Assembly: GCF_000732485.2 (NCBI RefSeq)
Contig: NZ_JAQV02000015.1
Coordinates: 248,001-312,000 of the forward strand
DNA: 64,000 nt
Direction: 5' to 3'
Origin: Bacillus sp. SJS
GTDB lineage: Bacteria > Bacillota > Bacilli > Bacillales > Bacillaceae
Part shown: one piece after another, positions 33,206-43,700 of the stretch
How the letters are laid out: every line of letters starts with the position of its first letter
Numbering within the stretch: the stretch's first letter is position 1
Notes under the pieces: generated by a model
Database searches by the model: none
Told to the model about the DNA's origin: nothing
Seen by the model: only the letters and a program-made list of their open reading frames with translations
Translations under genes and position numbers: made by a program

Positions 33206-33970
33206 TCATTTTTTATTTAAATAGGTCTTTTTGACAGCATTCCAAGCGTATCCCCCAAAACAAACAGCGGAATAAGGGAGGCTAAGCTTCTCAACCTCGC
33301 GATACACCTTCCATGTCTGTTTAGCCGCTTTAACCTTGTTGCTTGATATGGATCCTGGTACTAATCTATAGTAGGCAAGGGTTTCCTGAATTCCATATGC
33401 CGTGATTCCTTTTTTCAGGATGGAGAGCCAAAGAGCAAAATCCTGCCTGGTTCGGATATTTGGCATTTGGATCGGTCCGGTTTTCTCCAAATCGACAACA
33501 GCAGTCAGACAGCCGATGATCGTATTTTTCAGCAAACCGTGGTAACCAATTGCATCGGGAATTTCAACAATTTGATTCAGCTTCTCTCCATCTTCGTTCA
33601 TAAGCTGATACTTCGTAAAGGTAAACGCATAGTCATTCTCTTCCATAAACCGAATCTGCTTTTCCAGTTTTTCCGGATGCCACAAATCATCGCTGTCCAG
33701 GAAGGCTGCGTATTTTCCTTTTGCCATTCTGAGCGCGGTGTTTCGCGCAACCGCTGCCCCGCCATTTTCAGCGAGTTCAACCAGCCTAATGCGCGGATCT
33801 TTTTCGGCAAAGCCTCTAATGAAATCGCGTGAGTGATCCTTCGAACAATCATCCACAATGAGCATTTCCCAATTCCCGTAAGTTTGAGCCTGTACAGAAC
33901 GGATCGTATCACCGATGGTCTTCGTGCTGTTGTAGGAAGGCGTAATAATCGAAACGAGGTGCTTTTCCAC
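33206..33970 (-). CDS. family 2 glycosyltransferase
   Basis: 254 residues, GT-A fold. [29 protein letters not shown] (nucleotide-binding Asp) and FLDSDDLW (DxD metal motif) are clear, followed by RQDFALWL in the acceptor region. GTG start with AAGGT about 10 bases upstream. It transfers a sugar from a nucleotide donor to a growing lipid-linked chain at the inner membrane face. Donor and linkage cannot be read from the sequence. A short C-terminal region without membrane segments distinguishes it from processive synthases. Confidence 0.88.
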   Translation of the reverse strand: MEKHLVSIITPSYNSTKTIGDTIRSVQAQTYGNWEMLIVDDCSKDHSRDFIRGFAEKDPRIRLVELAENGGAAVARNTALRMAKGKYAAFLDSDDLWHPEKLEKQIRFMEENDYAFTFTKYQLMNEDGEKLNQIVEIPDAIGYHGLLKNTIIGCLTAVVDLEKTGPIQMPNIRTRQDFALWLSILKKGITAYGIQETLAYYRLVPGSISSNKVKAAKQTWKVYREVEKLSLPYSAVCFGGYAWNAVKKTYLNKK

Positions 33971-33977
33971 TTCGTAA

Positions 33978-35075
33978 TTACCTTCTTTCTAATGTTCTGT
34001 CGTATATGTCTGACATGAGCTCCGCATTTTCTTCCCAGCGGTATAAAGAAAGAACATGCTGTCTTCCCTTTTTGCCCATCTCGATTCCAAGCTCCGGCTC
34101 TTCAATGAATAGCTTCATTTTTTCTGCCAGCGCTGTGCTATTTTTCGTAGGGACGATAAAACCGGTTTCTCCGTCCTTAACGACCTCAGGCAATCCGCCG
34201 ACATTCGCGACGACAACCGGAACCTCGCACGCTTGAGCTTCAACAGCCGCTACTCCAAAGCTTTCGCTGTCCAGTGTTGATGGAACAAAGAACACATCAA
34301 AGGAATTAATCAGCTCCGGCACTCTGGCATGCGGTACTCTTCCGTGGAAAACGGTTTGCGAATCAATGCCAAGCTTTTTTGCAAGAGCCTGGTATTCTTC
34401 AAGCTTCGGACCAGGTCCGACAATTTCCAGATTGGTCATTTCAAAGGCTTGGGGCGGCACCATCTGCTTAAGCTCCGCGTAAGCCTCAAGCAAATAACGA
34501 ATTCCGTACTTTTCTGCCATCGTTTTAACAATCCCGAATGTTACTTTATCATCGGGCTTGCGGTTTGGCATCGGCTTGAATTTTTCCATGTCCACTCCGA
34601 ACGGGGTCACGTCGATATGCTTGTCCGTATACTGTGCCGTCACTTCTTTCATAACATGGCTTGTAGAACCGATGACGTCAGCCTTGCTTAAAGCATATTT
34701 CACCATGTATGTATTTAGTTTGCCCTCTTTTGGAAAATCATATATATCCATGCCCCATACAGAGATCATATACGGATGGAAGTTGGTCATAGCACCAACC
34801 AGACCATAGCTTGATACGTAATGGCTATGCAGAATATCAGGCTGAAAACTCTGCAGCTGCTTCTTAATTTCCGGTACAGTCAGAAAATAAGAAAGCTTGT
34901 TAGAGAATTTCAGCTTCAAATAATGAGTTTGTACGTTAGGCCACTGGGAACGATCCTCATGATCGGTGTGGCTGTCAAAGCTGATATTTAATACTTGATA
35001 TCCTTTGTTATTGTAAAAATCCAGCCACTTTTTCGTGTGGACGTTATTTGCTGGAGCTAAAATGGCAATCTTCAT
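33978..35075 (-). CDS. family 4 glycosyltransferase
   Basis: About 365 residues, GT-B fold. The N-terminal domain (APANNVHTKKWLDFY, ILHSHYVSSYGLVG) is acceptor-binding. The C-terminal domain holds GVDMEKFKP and the EX7E-type donor block SFGVAAVEAQACEVPVVVAN. I chose ATG 35075 because GAGGTG is 6 bases upstream and contains the alternative GTG. It is cytoplasmic or membrane-associated. It starts 12 bases after the previous gene, in one operon. Confidence 0.88.
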   Translation of the reverse strand: MKIAILAPANNVHTKKWLDFYNNKGYQVLNISFDSHTDHEDRSQWPNVQTHYLKLKFSNKLSYFLTVPEIKKQLQSFQPDILHSHYVSSYGLVGAMTNFHPYMISVWGMDIYDFPKEGKLNTYMVKYALSKADVIGSTSHVMKEVTAQYTDKHIDVTPFGVDMEKFKPMPNRKPDDKVTFGIVKTMAEKYGIRYLLEAYAELKQMVPPQAFEMTNLEIVGPGPKLEEYQALAKKLGIDSQTVFHGRVPHARVPELINSFDVFFVPSTLDSESFGVAAVEAQACEVPVVVANVGGLPEVVKDGETGFIVPTKNSTALAEKMKLFIEEPELGIEMGKKGRQHVLSLYRWEENAELMSDIYDRTLERR

Positions 35076-35087
35076 TTTCTTCACCTC

Positions 35088-36206
35088 TTATTTACGGATG
35101 GCTGTCAGATCGTGCACAACCTTCTGAACTCGTGCATCCCAGCTGTTTTTTTCAAATGCATGTTCCTGGATGGATCGGACGAGCTCCTGATGAACTTCCG
35201 GTTTTAAAGCTTGATGAACGGCCTCTGCAAAATCCTGCTTGTCCACTGTTGAAACGATTCCGAATTGGTTATCTTCAAGGAACCTCGCATGTGCATCACA
35301 GTTTGTCGCAACAATCGGCAGGCTGTAGGAAAGGTATTCAAACAATTTAACCGGCATGGCAAAATCATGATACGTATTCTTTTCTCTCGGGATCAATGCA
35401 AGATCTGCACTTTTGTATACTTCCTTTAATTCATCTCCGGACAAATGCTGAATGGAAATCCAGGGCTCATCCTGGAATTTTTGCACTTCAGGGTACTTCT
35501 TAAATTCTCCCTCACGGCAAATGAATTCAAGCTTAACGTTCACTCCGCCTTCATTTAACAAGCTGAATGCTTCAAGCATGGTTAATATGCCAACTGTGTC
35601 TGTAATACCGCCTACATAAACAGCTGTTGGGATGGAACTAGTGTTATGCTCCAAGGCAGGGACCTGTTCCATTCCAGGCGGAAGTTCGTCGAATTCCTTT
35701 TCCCATTTTACAAAGCGGTTCATTTCTAATGAAGGAAGATACATTTTATCCACTACTTTATGATACGTGCTGAGCTCTCTTCTGTAAATATTTCTCATAA
35801 CAGGGGTTAAAAATTTATAACCAAACGGCGGTACGTACATATCATCAAACTGCCAATAGACGTCACGGTAGAAACAGCCAATCGGAACATGGTTTTCCTT
35901 TAGCTTTTTCCAGAAAGAAAAATCCATTCCAATCCCGCGGGGAACATGGTCCTTATCTGTGAGCCAGTAAGGCATTGTGCTGTTTTCCATATAGCAGAAT
36001 ACAGCATCCTTTACATCGTGGTTTCCCAGGTATTCACGAATTCGTTCTTTACGGTCCTTTGTTTGGCCTGAGATGACGATGATTTTAAGATTTTCTTTTT
36101 CCCCATAACGGGTAAAGGCTTCAACTAATCGTTTCGGCCGGACTCCCGAACCGCTTTTCGGGTTTTTTTGAAGCTCATATGGAAAGTAAACGATGGCGTG
36201 TTTCAT
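35088..36206 (-). CDS. glycosyltransferase (GT-B, group 1-like)
   Basis: 372 residues. First gene of the operon, with AGAGGAGA upstream of its ATG. The C-terminal domain contains YVGGITDTVGILTMLEAF, the LEFICREGEF strand and FAMPVKLFEYLSYSLPIVAT, the usual nucleotide-sugar binding region of GT4-like enzymes. The N-terminus (SGSGVRPKRLVEAFTRYG) resembles enzymes acting on wall or exopolysaccharides. Specificity is unknown. Confidence 0.85.
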   Translation of the reverse strand: MKHAIVYFPYELQKNPKSGSGVRPKRLVEAFTRYGEKENLKIIVISGQTKDRKERIREYLGNHDVKDAVFCYMENSTMPYWLTDKDHVPRGIGMDFSFWKKLKENHVPIGCFYRDVYWQFDDMYVPPFGYKFLTPVMRNIYRRELSTYHKVVDKMYLPSLEMNRFVKWEKEFDELPPGMEQVPALEHNTSSIPTAVYVGGITDTVGILTMLEAFSLLNEGGVNVKLEFICREGEFKKYPEVQKFQDEPWISIQHLSGDELKEVYKSADLALIPREKNTYHDFAMPVKLFEYLSYSLPIVATNCDAHARFLEDNQFGIVSTVDKQDFAEAVHQALKPEVHQELVRSIQEHAFEKNSWDARVQKVVHDLTAIRK

Positions 36207-36360
36207 GATAATCTCCTCTATGGTTACGTTTTACGCTATTTGGTTTTACTCACTCGTGCTTGAACTATAATCAATTCGCTGCACACCCGGGCTTTTTGTA
36301 CGAAAAATGGAAGTTCGCACAACTATTTATTTTATTTGCATTTGATTGTCTATAATTGTC

Positions 36361-36425
36361 CATAAAAAAACCCCCCGCTTCGCAATCCAATGAACCTGGT
36401 TTATGCGAATAGCAGCGGGAGATGA
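36361..36425 (-). terminator. terminator after the epimerase gene
   Basis: A long hairpin whose minus-strand arms CCCGCTGCTATTCGCA and TGCGAAGCGGGGGG are followed by seven T residues, just after the stop at 36433. It separates the initiating-transferase/epimerase operon from the glycosyltransferase operon. The glycosyltransferase promoter should lie in 36207-36360. Confidence 0.85.
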
Positions 36426-36432
36426 CAGTTAC

Positions 36433-37353
36433 TCATTTTGATGCACTTTTATAAAATTCCAATGTGTTGGCAAGACCCTGAGGCAAGTTGACCTCAGCAT
36501 TCCAATCAAGAGCCAAAATGGTGTCGCTGTTCGATAGCACGCTATCCCGTATATCACCGCTGCGTTCTTCTTTAAAAATCGGTTCAAGGCTGTTTCCAGA
36601 AATTTCGTTCATTAGGAAGAACAATTCCTTGATCGTAATTTTATCAGCAGAAGATACGTTTAAGATTTTATTGTCGCCGCTCGTTAATGCTTTCACATTA
36701 GCTTGCGCAACATCTCCTACATAAACGAAGTCACGTGTCTGCTCTCCGTCTCCGAAGATAAACGGTGCCTCTCCGCGGGATAGAGCCTCTGCGAAAATGG
36801 CAATAACGCCGCCTTCACCAAGTGCGTCCTGGCGCGGGCCGTACACATTTCCGTAACGGAGAATGGTGTAGTCAATTCCATACAGGCTTTGCGCCATTTG
36901 CAGGTATTTTTCAACGGAAAACTTGGAAACACCGTATGGAGCCAATGGCTTCGTAGGGTGATCTGCGTCAACCGGAAGGTATTCCGGATTTCCGTAAACA
37001 GCTGCAGATGATGCAAAAATAATTTTCCGGACGCCGTGTTTCTTCGCACTTTCGATCACGGAAAGAGAGCCGCGGATGTTGATTTCTTCATCCTTAAACG
37101 GATTGTCAATCGAACGCGGAACACTTACCTGTGCCGCCTGATGAATGATGGCTTCAGGCTTAAATTTTTCAACCGCTGCATCAAACTCAGGAGCGTTAAT
37201 GCTGCTTACCATATATTGAGCTTTTTGGTTTACATTTTGCTGTTTGCCTGTGCTAAGATCATCCACAACCATTACGTCATGCTGCTCCTGCACTAATAAA
37301 TCCACGATATGCGAGCCGATAAACCCGCAGCCACCCGTTACTAAAACTTTCAT
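36433..37353 (-). CDS. NAD-dependent nucleotide-sugar epimerase (UDP-glucose 4-epimerase family)
   Basis: 306 residues from ATG 37353. An extended short-chain dehydrogenase with TGGCGFIGSH, the SSAAVYG catalytic Ser region and YGVSKFSVEKYL (YxxxK). It likely interconverts UDP-glucose and UDP-galactose or the N-acetyl forms. GGAGG is 13 bases upstream, slightly far. It overlaps no gene but follows the sugar transferase by 28 bases, in the same operon. Confidence 0.88.
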   Translation of the reverse strand: MKVLVTGGCGFIGSHIVDLLVQEQHDVMVVDDLSTGKQQNVNQKAQYMVSSINAPEFDAAVEKFKPEAIIHQAAQVSVPRSIDNPFKDEEINIRGSLSVIESAKKHGVRKIIFASSAAVYGNPEYLPVDADHPTKPLAPYGVSKFSVEKYLQMAQSLYGIDYTILRYGNVYGPRQDALGEGGVIAIFAEALSRGEAPFIFGDGEQTRDFVYVGDVAQANVKALTSGDNKILNVSSADKITIKELFFLMNEISGNSLEPIFKEERSGDIRDSVLSNSDTILALDWNAEVNLPQGLANTLEFYKSASK

Positions 37354-37381
37354 AACTTTAGGAAATCCTCCTAGACTGATC

Positions 37382-38050
37382 TTATCTAGCGCCTTCACCA
37401 GTAAAGATGACACGTATTGTTTTGAAGATTATTTTCAGATCAAGTACAAAACTCATGTTTGAGATGTAGTACAAATCATGCTGAAGCTTTTCTTTAGGAG
37501 TGATATCGTATCCTCCGTTTACCTGGGCCCAGCCTGTCAAGCCTGGTTTAACGCCAAGGCGCTGAGAAAAACCGGGGATTTCACGTTCAAATGACTCCGC
37601 AAACATCGGACGTTCCGGTCTTGGACCGATCAGACTCATATCGCCTCTAAGGACGTTATAGAACTGAGGAAGCTCATCAATCCGTGTCTTACGGATAAAT
37701 GCTCCGATCTTCGTTACACGCGGATCATTTTTCGATGCCCATTGTGCACCGTTCTTTTCAGCGTCCGTTCTCATGGAACGAAGCTTGATTACGTTAAATT
37801 TATGTCCCTTCAAACCGACGCGCTCTTGAAAAAAGAGTGCCGCACCAGGGGATTCCAGCTTGATCGCAAGCATGGTAATTAAAACGATTGGGCTTGAAAG
37901 TATTAGGCCGATCATTGCTAAAATGACATCTGCAATTCGTTTTCCGTATTCGTTATATGCTGTTTTTTTCGGGTTTATTTCTGCTGTTTGTGCGTAGGCA
38001 ACGGATTGATACTTACGATACAAATTGGACTCTGCCCGATTAATCGCCAC
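37382..38050 (-). CDS. undecaprenyl-phosphate sugar phosphotransferase (initiating)
   Basis: About 222 residues. One membrane helix (about 37-58) precedes the bacterial sugar transferase domain: ERVGLKGHKFNVIKLRSMRT, TRIDELPQFYNVLRGDMSLI, GPRPERP and KPGLTGWAQVNG. It transfers a sugar-1-phosphate to the lipid carrier to start a repeat unit. It lacks the extra N-terminal membrane helices of long WbaP-type enzymes. I prefer GTG 38050 because GAGGTGA is 6 bases upstream; GTG 38059 belongs to that site. Confidence 0.9.
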   Translation of the reverse strand: MAINRAESNLYRKYQSVAYAQTAEINPKKTAYNEYGKRIADVILAMIGLILSSPIVLITMLAIKLESPGAALFFQERVGLKGHKFNVIKLRSMRTDAEKNGAQWASKNDPRVTKIGAFIRKTRIDELPQFYNVLRGDMSLIGPRPERPMFAESFEREIPGFSQRLGVKPGLTGWAQVNGGYDITPKEKLQHDLYYISNMSFVLDLKIIFKTIRVIFTGEGAR

Positions 38051-38635
38051 CAAAATCACCTCTAAATTTCTTTCGGTTCACTTTATGTTAGTGTTTCCTG
38101 CTTTTTCTGCTTGTTCCAAAGAATTCACTCATAAGAACAATATCACTACTTAAAAAAAAGGTCAATAAAATTCAGGATGTGGTTCCGCTCTCTGCAAAAC
38201 CGTTCATTTCTTGGACATAATTTACTTTTCCCAGGGGAAAGCTGTAAAACTGAAACTGATAATTCAGCCATTCCCTTGATTGCGCATCCGCATACTTCAA
38301 GAACCGCCTCATTAACCGTCTAACCTTATTGTTTGAGTAAACCCCATCTTAATGCGTGCAGATTGCAGAGAAAATCACATTAATTTGGAAAGCAAATGCA
38401 GCGGGCAGCTGCCCCTCAAACAAGCCTGGAATTTCCATACATAAGGATATGACGATGCAGATCTGAAATGGTTGCAATCACAGTGTAAATTTTTTGTAAA
38501 TAAGTGTGGGAAATATCCTTAAAAGAGTTCGGTACTGCATCCATTTTTACGCGCTTAACCTGCTGTTTTTTTTACGAGGTATGCACGCTAAGCTTCTTTA
38601 CCCAATATTTCATTTTTCCTAAACCAGCTTCCACA
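38051..38635. other. intergenic region upstream of the sugar transferase operon
   Basis: It must contain the leftward promoter of the sugar transferase operon. I see no ORF with a binding site, no strong hairpin and no RNA signature. It also includes sequence downstream of the broken SGNH hydrolase gene. Confidence 0.4.
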
Positions 38636-39420
38636 TCATTTTGCAACAAATACTTTTGTCAGATAGTCCGCCCAAGCCTTTTGTCCTCTCGGAGATGGTG
38701 CTGTCTCATCTTCATTTAAATAGGAGAGAAGATCTTCCGAATCTCCTGGCGGCCAGTTTTCCCAGTGGTTGAGATAGGCAATTCCATTTTCTGTTGTATA
38801 ATTTTTAAGTTTCTCAACCTCTTTAGGATAATATTTGGCGTCATACAGAGGATAGGACGGCTGGATTATGATGATGCAATCCTTGTTAGCCGATTGAATG
38901 CATTTTTTTAACACCGTTATGTGTCCGATCTATGACAACCTCTCCATTGTCCTCGAGAATAAACGGTTCGAGGAGCAGCAGATCTGGCTTTGCTTCAACA
39001 GCGTTACTAAAAGCTTTTCTGACAAAACTTACATTGAGGTTTTGTCTTTTAAGAAAATGGATTGCATTTGATGAATGCCGGGAGGATAATGCTCCTTTAG
39101 CTTTCGCCGAACCTGATCTGACCATGAATTCTTTTCCCCATTTGATGTATCGGATCCAAACAGGACGAGTTTAACTGGCTTTCCTCCTTTTCCGCATTCA
39201 TGATTACCTCTGCTGCAGGGCGGGGCAAATTTTTTGTTAAATTTACAGCAACGAGCTCAGGCTGTATGCTGTTCGTACTTTCTAAAGCCGGCGTGCTCGC
39301 AACTCTCTGTGAAGCAGCCGTTGCTGTCTGTCTTTGGATTTTATCATCCCAGTATATTTCCCCTGCTGATATGCTTGCTGCAGATACGATTGCGGTAAGG
39401 ATGAGAGCCGTCTTTTTCAA
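38636..39420 (-). pseudogene. SGNH/GDSL-type hydrolase gene broken by three frameshifts
   Basis: Three overlapping frames read as one protein of about 260 residues. The N-terminal signal-like MKKTALILTAIVSAASIS; the nucleophile block KLVLFGSDTSNGEKNSWSDQ in a second frame; then PDLLLLEPFILEDNGEV; then IIIIQPSYPLYDAKYY and the C-terminal SGNH end with ADYLTKVF. At least two shifts fall in A runs (near 39200 in GGAAAAGG and near 38905 in A7), so they could be sequencing errors. If real, the gene is dead. It would have been a secreted esterase or O-acetyl hydrolase acting on a surface polymer. Confidence 0.7.
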
Positions 39421-39510
39421 AGGTCTAATTAACTTTTGATAGTATACTACAAAATGGGGAAATATTGGGTGTTTTGTCGAACTTTTTACATAGTTTACAA
39501 ATGGGGGGAT

Positions 39511-39545
39511 AGTAAAAAAGCCAAGCCATAATGGCCTGACTTTTA
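39511..39545 (-). terminator. terminator of the two-repeat SbsC-like gene
   Basis: AGTCAGGCCAT / ATGGCTTGGCTTTTTT on the minus strand, overlapping the stop codon at 39543. Confidence 0.8.
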
Positions 39546-40484
39546 TCCAGCGCTAATTAACTCTCTCAGCTGCTGCTCATCTTCATTTAAATTATTGATG
39601 ATTTCATCCGGCAGAGGAGTATACCCGCCATCTTTAATGATTTTTTCCGCTTTTTCCTTAAGGCGGTCCAGCTCCGGTAATTTCGACTTCGCTTCTTCTG
39701 CCTTTCCTGACTGAGCAAGATTAAACAGATTATTCATTAAACGGTGTCTTGAAATGTAGTAAATGGTTCGTTCGATTTCTTTTTTTCCGGGCTGGACGAA
39801 TAGCTTTTGCAGCTCCTCCCGGGCAGATGAGCCGGACACTTGTCCAATTCGTTCTTCGGTTTCTTTAATATGCTTTGATAAGTAATCATACATATTATTG
39901 GCATAGTAGATATTTTTGTCATTATTAATGAGGATTTTATACCCGTCTACATACGTAATCGTATATTCACCCTCTGTTCTCGCTTCTTTCTTGCGCAGGT
40001 AGTTGCCGATTGCAGGGTCCAGGGCAGGGTAACCGCCGGTCTCTTTAATTTGAGTCGCTCTTTTTTTGAGACGGTCCAGTTTATTCAAATCCGAATCGAT
40101 GGTATAGGCTTCCTTATAAACACTATTCTCCATGGATGAAAGGAGCCTGTACTGGGAAACTTCATAAATCGTGCGCTCGACTTCGACTTTAGCCGGAGCC
40201 ACATATTTTTTCAGTAACGCTTGGCGGTTATTGGAACCCGGTACTTTTCCAATAGAAGCTTCGGTTGACCTAAGGGATGCAGTAAAAAAATTGTATTGGG
40301 AATGAATAGCTGTAATTTGTTTGCTGCTGATCGCTTGTTTGAAGGATCTCGTTTTCGCTGCAAGCGTGTTTCCGTTTTTAACGGCATTTGTATACGCAGG
40401 AGACTCTGCAGCCAGGGCAGCAGGCATGGACAGTGTGCTTATGAGCAGAATGGTTCCTATACCAGCCAGTAATGCTTTTTTCAC
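39543..40484 (-). CDS. secreted protein with two SbsC-type helical repeats
   Basis: 313 residues. Signal peptide 1-26. Two helical units (about 60-165 and 205-300) each carry the pattern (I)GxVxGSxxRxxLxKxxVxPxKxExERTIYxxSxxRL, the same as the KVYGP...VLPAK...ESVIYEVSQY block in the anchor module of the S-layer protein and the nucleotidase. It contains nothing else, so it is a free-standing wall-polymer-binding candidate. GTG start with GGAGG 8 bases upstream. Function beyond binding is unknown. Confidence 0.75.
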   Translation of the reverse strand: MKKALLAGIGTILLISTLSMPAALAAESPAYTNAVKNGNTLAAKTRSFKQAISSKQITAIHSQYNFFTASLRSTEASIGKVPGSNNRQALLKKYVAPAKVEVERTIYEVSQYRLLSSMENSVYKEAYTIDSDLNKLDRLKKRATQIKETGGYPALDPAIGNYLRKKEARTEGEYTITYVDGYKILINNDKNIYYANNMYDYLSKHIKETEERIGQVSGSSAREELQKLFVQPGKKEIERTIYYISRHRLMNNLFNLAQSGKAEEAKSKLPELDRLKEKAEKIIKDGGYTPLPDEIINNLNEDEQQLRELISAG

Positions 40485-40682
40485 TATATGTTCCTCCTAG
40501 AATGTTAGTCAGATTATCACCGAAGTTGGCTCTTTTTTAAAGTATATAGTGTTTCCGGCTCTTTTTACAGGGTTTCGTCTTTCTGGAGAAAATTAAAGGG
40601 GAGAAAAAGAGGTGTGGCTGATTCCTGCTGCAGGTCTCCTTCTCAAAGAGCTACAATCATCCTAACCTAATTTTTAAGTACA

Positions 40683-40727
40683 TAAAAAAACCCAGACCAC
40701 TCACAAAGCGAGTGGTCTGGGTTTACA
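40683..40727 (-). terminator. terminator of the large subtilase gene
   Basis: AAACCCAGACCACTCGC / GTGAGTGGTCTGGGTTT with seven T residues on the minus strand, just after the stop at 40742. Confidence 0.92.
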
Positions 40728-40741
40728 GAAGGACCATTAAA

Positions 40742-43700
40742 TTATTTTATGGTTAGTTCATAAGGGGACATACTCACCCGGTTCATTGCTTCTTCAACCT
40801 TCACGTAGTAGGTTCCTTTTTTAAGGCTGAGCTTGAACAGTTCGGAATCTCCTGTACCGTATTGGTCAGCTGTCCAAATTGCTTTTCCTTTTGAATTATA
40901 AAGGGTTACTTTGCCGTCTGTACCAAATGGAGTTTTGAGAGCTGCAGTCAGCTTTTTGTCCTTGGTTAGGACAAGCTTATACGTATCAGAATCCTTTGGT
41001 GAGTGGAAGTAGCCTTTTGCTGATCCGTTCTTCATGGAAGCCGGCTTGCTTGGGATTCCTTTTTTCACAACAGAGCCGCTGTCCTCATCCTTCCCGCCCA
41101 TCTTGGCAAAGGTTAGTTTGTAAGGAACAATGGTTGTTTGTGTCCCCCAGTAATTCAATGCCACTGCAAAATAGCCTTTTCCTTTCTTTCCTTCGAGCGA
41201 TCCCGATTCAGGATCATTATCAAAGCCGTAATCGGAAATAATAAAGTTCCCTTCCTCCTCAGGTTCAAGCTTTCCGTTTCCATTTGTGTCTTCAATGGTA
41301 ACCAATACCGGGTCAATGGCAGCCTTAAGGTTTTCAGCGACCTTAGCGCCCGTGATTTTCTCTGGCATTGGCTGGATGGCATATCCATATAAACCGCTCG
41401 CTGCCGGTTTGAAATAAAACATATCCATATCGCCGATTGAAGAGAAGTTTCCTTCAACCGAGGTTAAGCCAATTGGTTTTGCTTGAGCATAATCATCATT
41501 TGTTTCATATTTATCAGCTGTGTTTTTATGTGTCGCTTTAACCGTGAATTCATATGGATAGAGTGAAGCCTGATAATTGATATCCGCCATTTTCAAATAG
41601 TAGGTTTGCCCTTTTTTCAAGCCTGCTTCATATTTAGCAGCAGGGCCGTAACTATTTCCCGTCAACTGGATGTTTGTAGCAAGCGGAATCAGATCCTTCA
41701 CTTTTTCATCGTATCGGTAGATATCCATAGCAGGGACATAGGATTCCCTTCCGTTTGCAAATGTAAAATCGTAAATCGCATGCTCGTCAGGGGTGAATGC
41801 ATACCAATCCTCATCCCCCATGTACTGAATGTATCCTTTTGACGTGCTCCCTGTCTTATAAGGAAGGGCGCTGCTTAATACACGCTGGATATACTCCTCA
41901 AAAGAATCAATTGGAGATGAATCATCCACGATTATTTCACTTCTTTTAATAGCGTCCGTGGCACTTAATGGTTTTTCCCCTTCAGCAGAACCCCCTCTCA
42001 TTTCAGGGAAGTTATCTTCATCCGCCTCTATTACCTGGCTGGATAAGGAAACTTCATATGGAAGGTGGGAAGAGAAATTGCGATCCAGGTCAATGACCTG
42101 TTCTCCAGTCATCATCATCCACATCCAAGCATCCATGCTTGGTTTATTCGATACCTCAATCAAGTATTCGGTGTTCTGGCTTGCCTGGAAGATCACTTCT
42201 TCCCCTTGTCCCGGCCCTTTCGTATCCGCCATTCCAATTTCGCTCGTGAATTTTTCTCCTTCCTCCTCGACCATCATGGAGATTTTCAGATTCGAATCAA
42301 TTCCAGCGACTCCTGATAAAGCAAATTTCATCATTTCCCCAGCTTTGACTTCGACTGTTTTAAATGAGAAGTAATCGCTGTCTCCTTTGAGGGCAGGCTT
42401 AGACGGATTTTCTTCCTGTCCCTGGTCTTTCGTGCCCTCATCTGCTGGAGGCATGTCGGCCGACTCATCTGTAAAGTAAAAAGGTTTATCTGATTGATAA
42501 GGAAGGACCGAAACCTTTTCAGGTGCTTCCATGTTATTCGTGTCTTCGAGCTTCGTATTGTGTGTTTCAATGGTCAATCCATACTTAGAGAGATCGGCCT
42601 CACTATAATTGCCGTATGCATCCTTAACAGATACGAGCAGGACGCCATCTTCTTTTGCTTCAAAAAGCGTTCCTTCGGTTCCATTATCTCCTTGGTCATT
42701 GATTTTTTGAGTGGAAGCAGCTTTCGTTTCCTTTCCCTTATAAAACTCAAGGCCAAGGACATAGTCATAATTCGAGGACCCGGTCAATTTCGTTTGAACA
42801 AACTCACCTTTTTTGACATTCAGCTTGTAGAGATCCGTTTGATTCATTTTCTTAAAGGAGCCGGAAACCGTATTTACTTTCCCATCCTCAGCAGCAACCG
42901 CTTTTGCAGCACCGAGCTTTTTATCTGCCGGAAGCTTCGGATTGGCCGGAACCTTTTTCACATCATATTTCAAAGCAGCAACTGGATCAATCAGGCCGTT
43001 TCCGTAGGAGATGTCATATCCCTTCGTCCCAAGATCCTTCGCTGTTTTGTTTAAAATGTAATTAATTTGATAGGGCGTAAGCTTTGGATTTTTGCTGAGC
43101 ATTAAAGAAACGACACCCGCTACAGCCGGAGATGACATGGACGTCCCGCTCATTTTTCCGTAGGAAGAGCCTTTTTCAAAATCAAAAAGGGTGGAATATA
43201 CATCCTCTCCAGGTGCGACCACATCTACTGACGGACCGAAAGTCGAGTAGCCAGAAAGCTTATTTTTGCTGTTCGTGCTGCCGACTGCGATAACCCCTTC
43301 GAAGGATGCCGGGTATTCCTGTATATTCAGTCCGCTGTTTCCAGCAGCCGCAACAACGGTAATGTTGGCATCAATCGCTTTTTGAACGGCATCCTCAATG
43401 ATTGGCGATGGGAACCAGGAACTCAAGGAGAGATTGATGACTTGAGCCTTTTGTTCAATGGCCGTAAGAATTCCCTGGGCCACGACATAGTCATTAGCAA
43501 AAAAGGATCGGTTAAATACGTCGATCGAAAGAATGTCTGCATTAGGGTTGATGCCGTATCCGCCAGTCCCGTTGTTCTTCTCAGCAGCAATAATCCCTGA
43601 AACATGAGTCCCATGAACGTCAACCAACCCGTTTTGGGCAGGATTCATCACATTTTTATTGCCTTTTATCTTGTTTTTCAACTCAGGGTGCTTCGCATCC

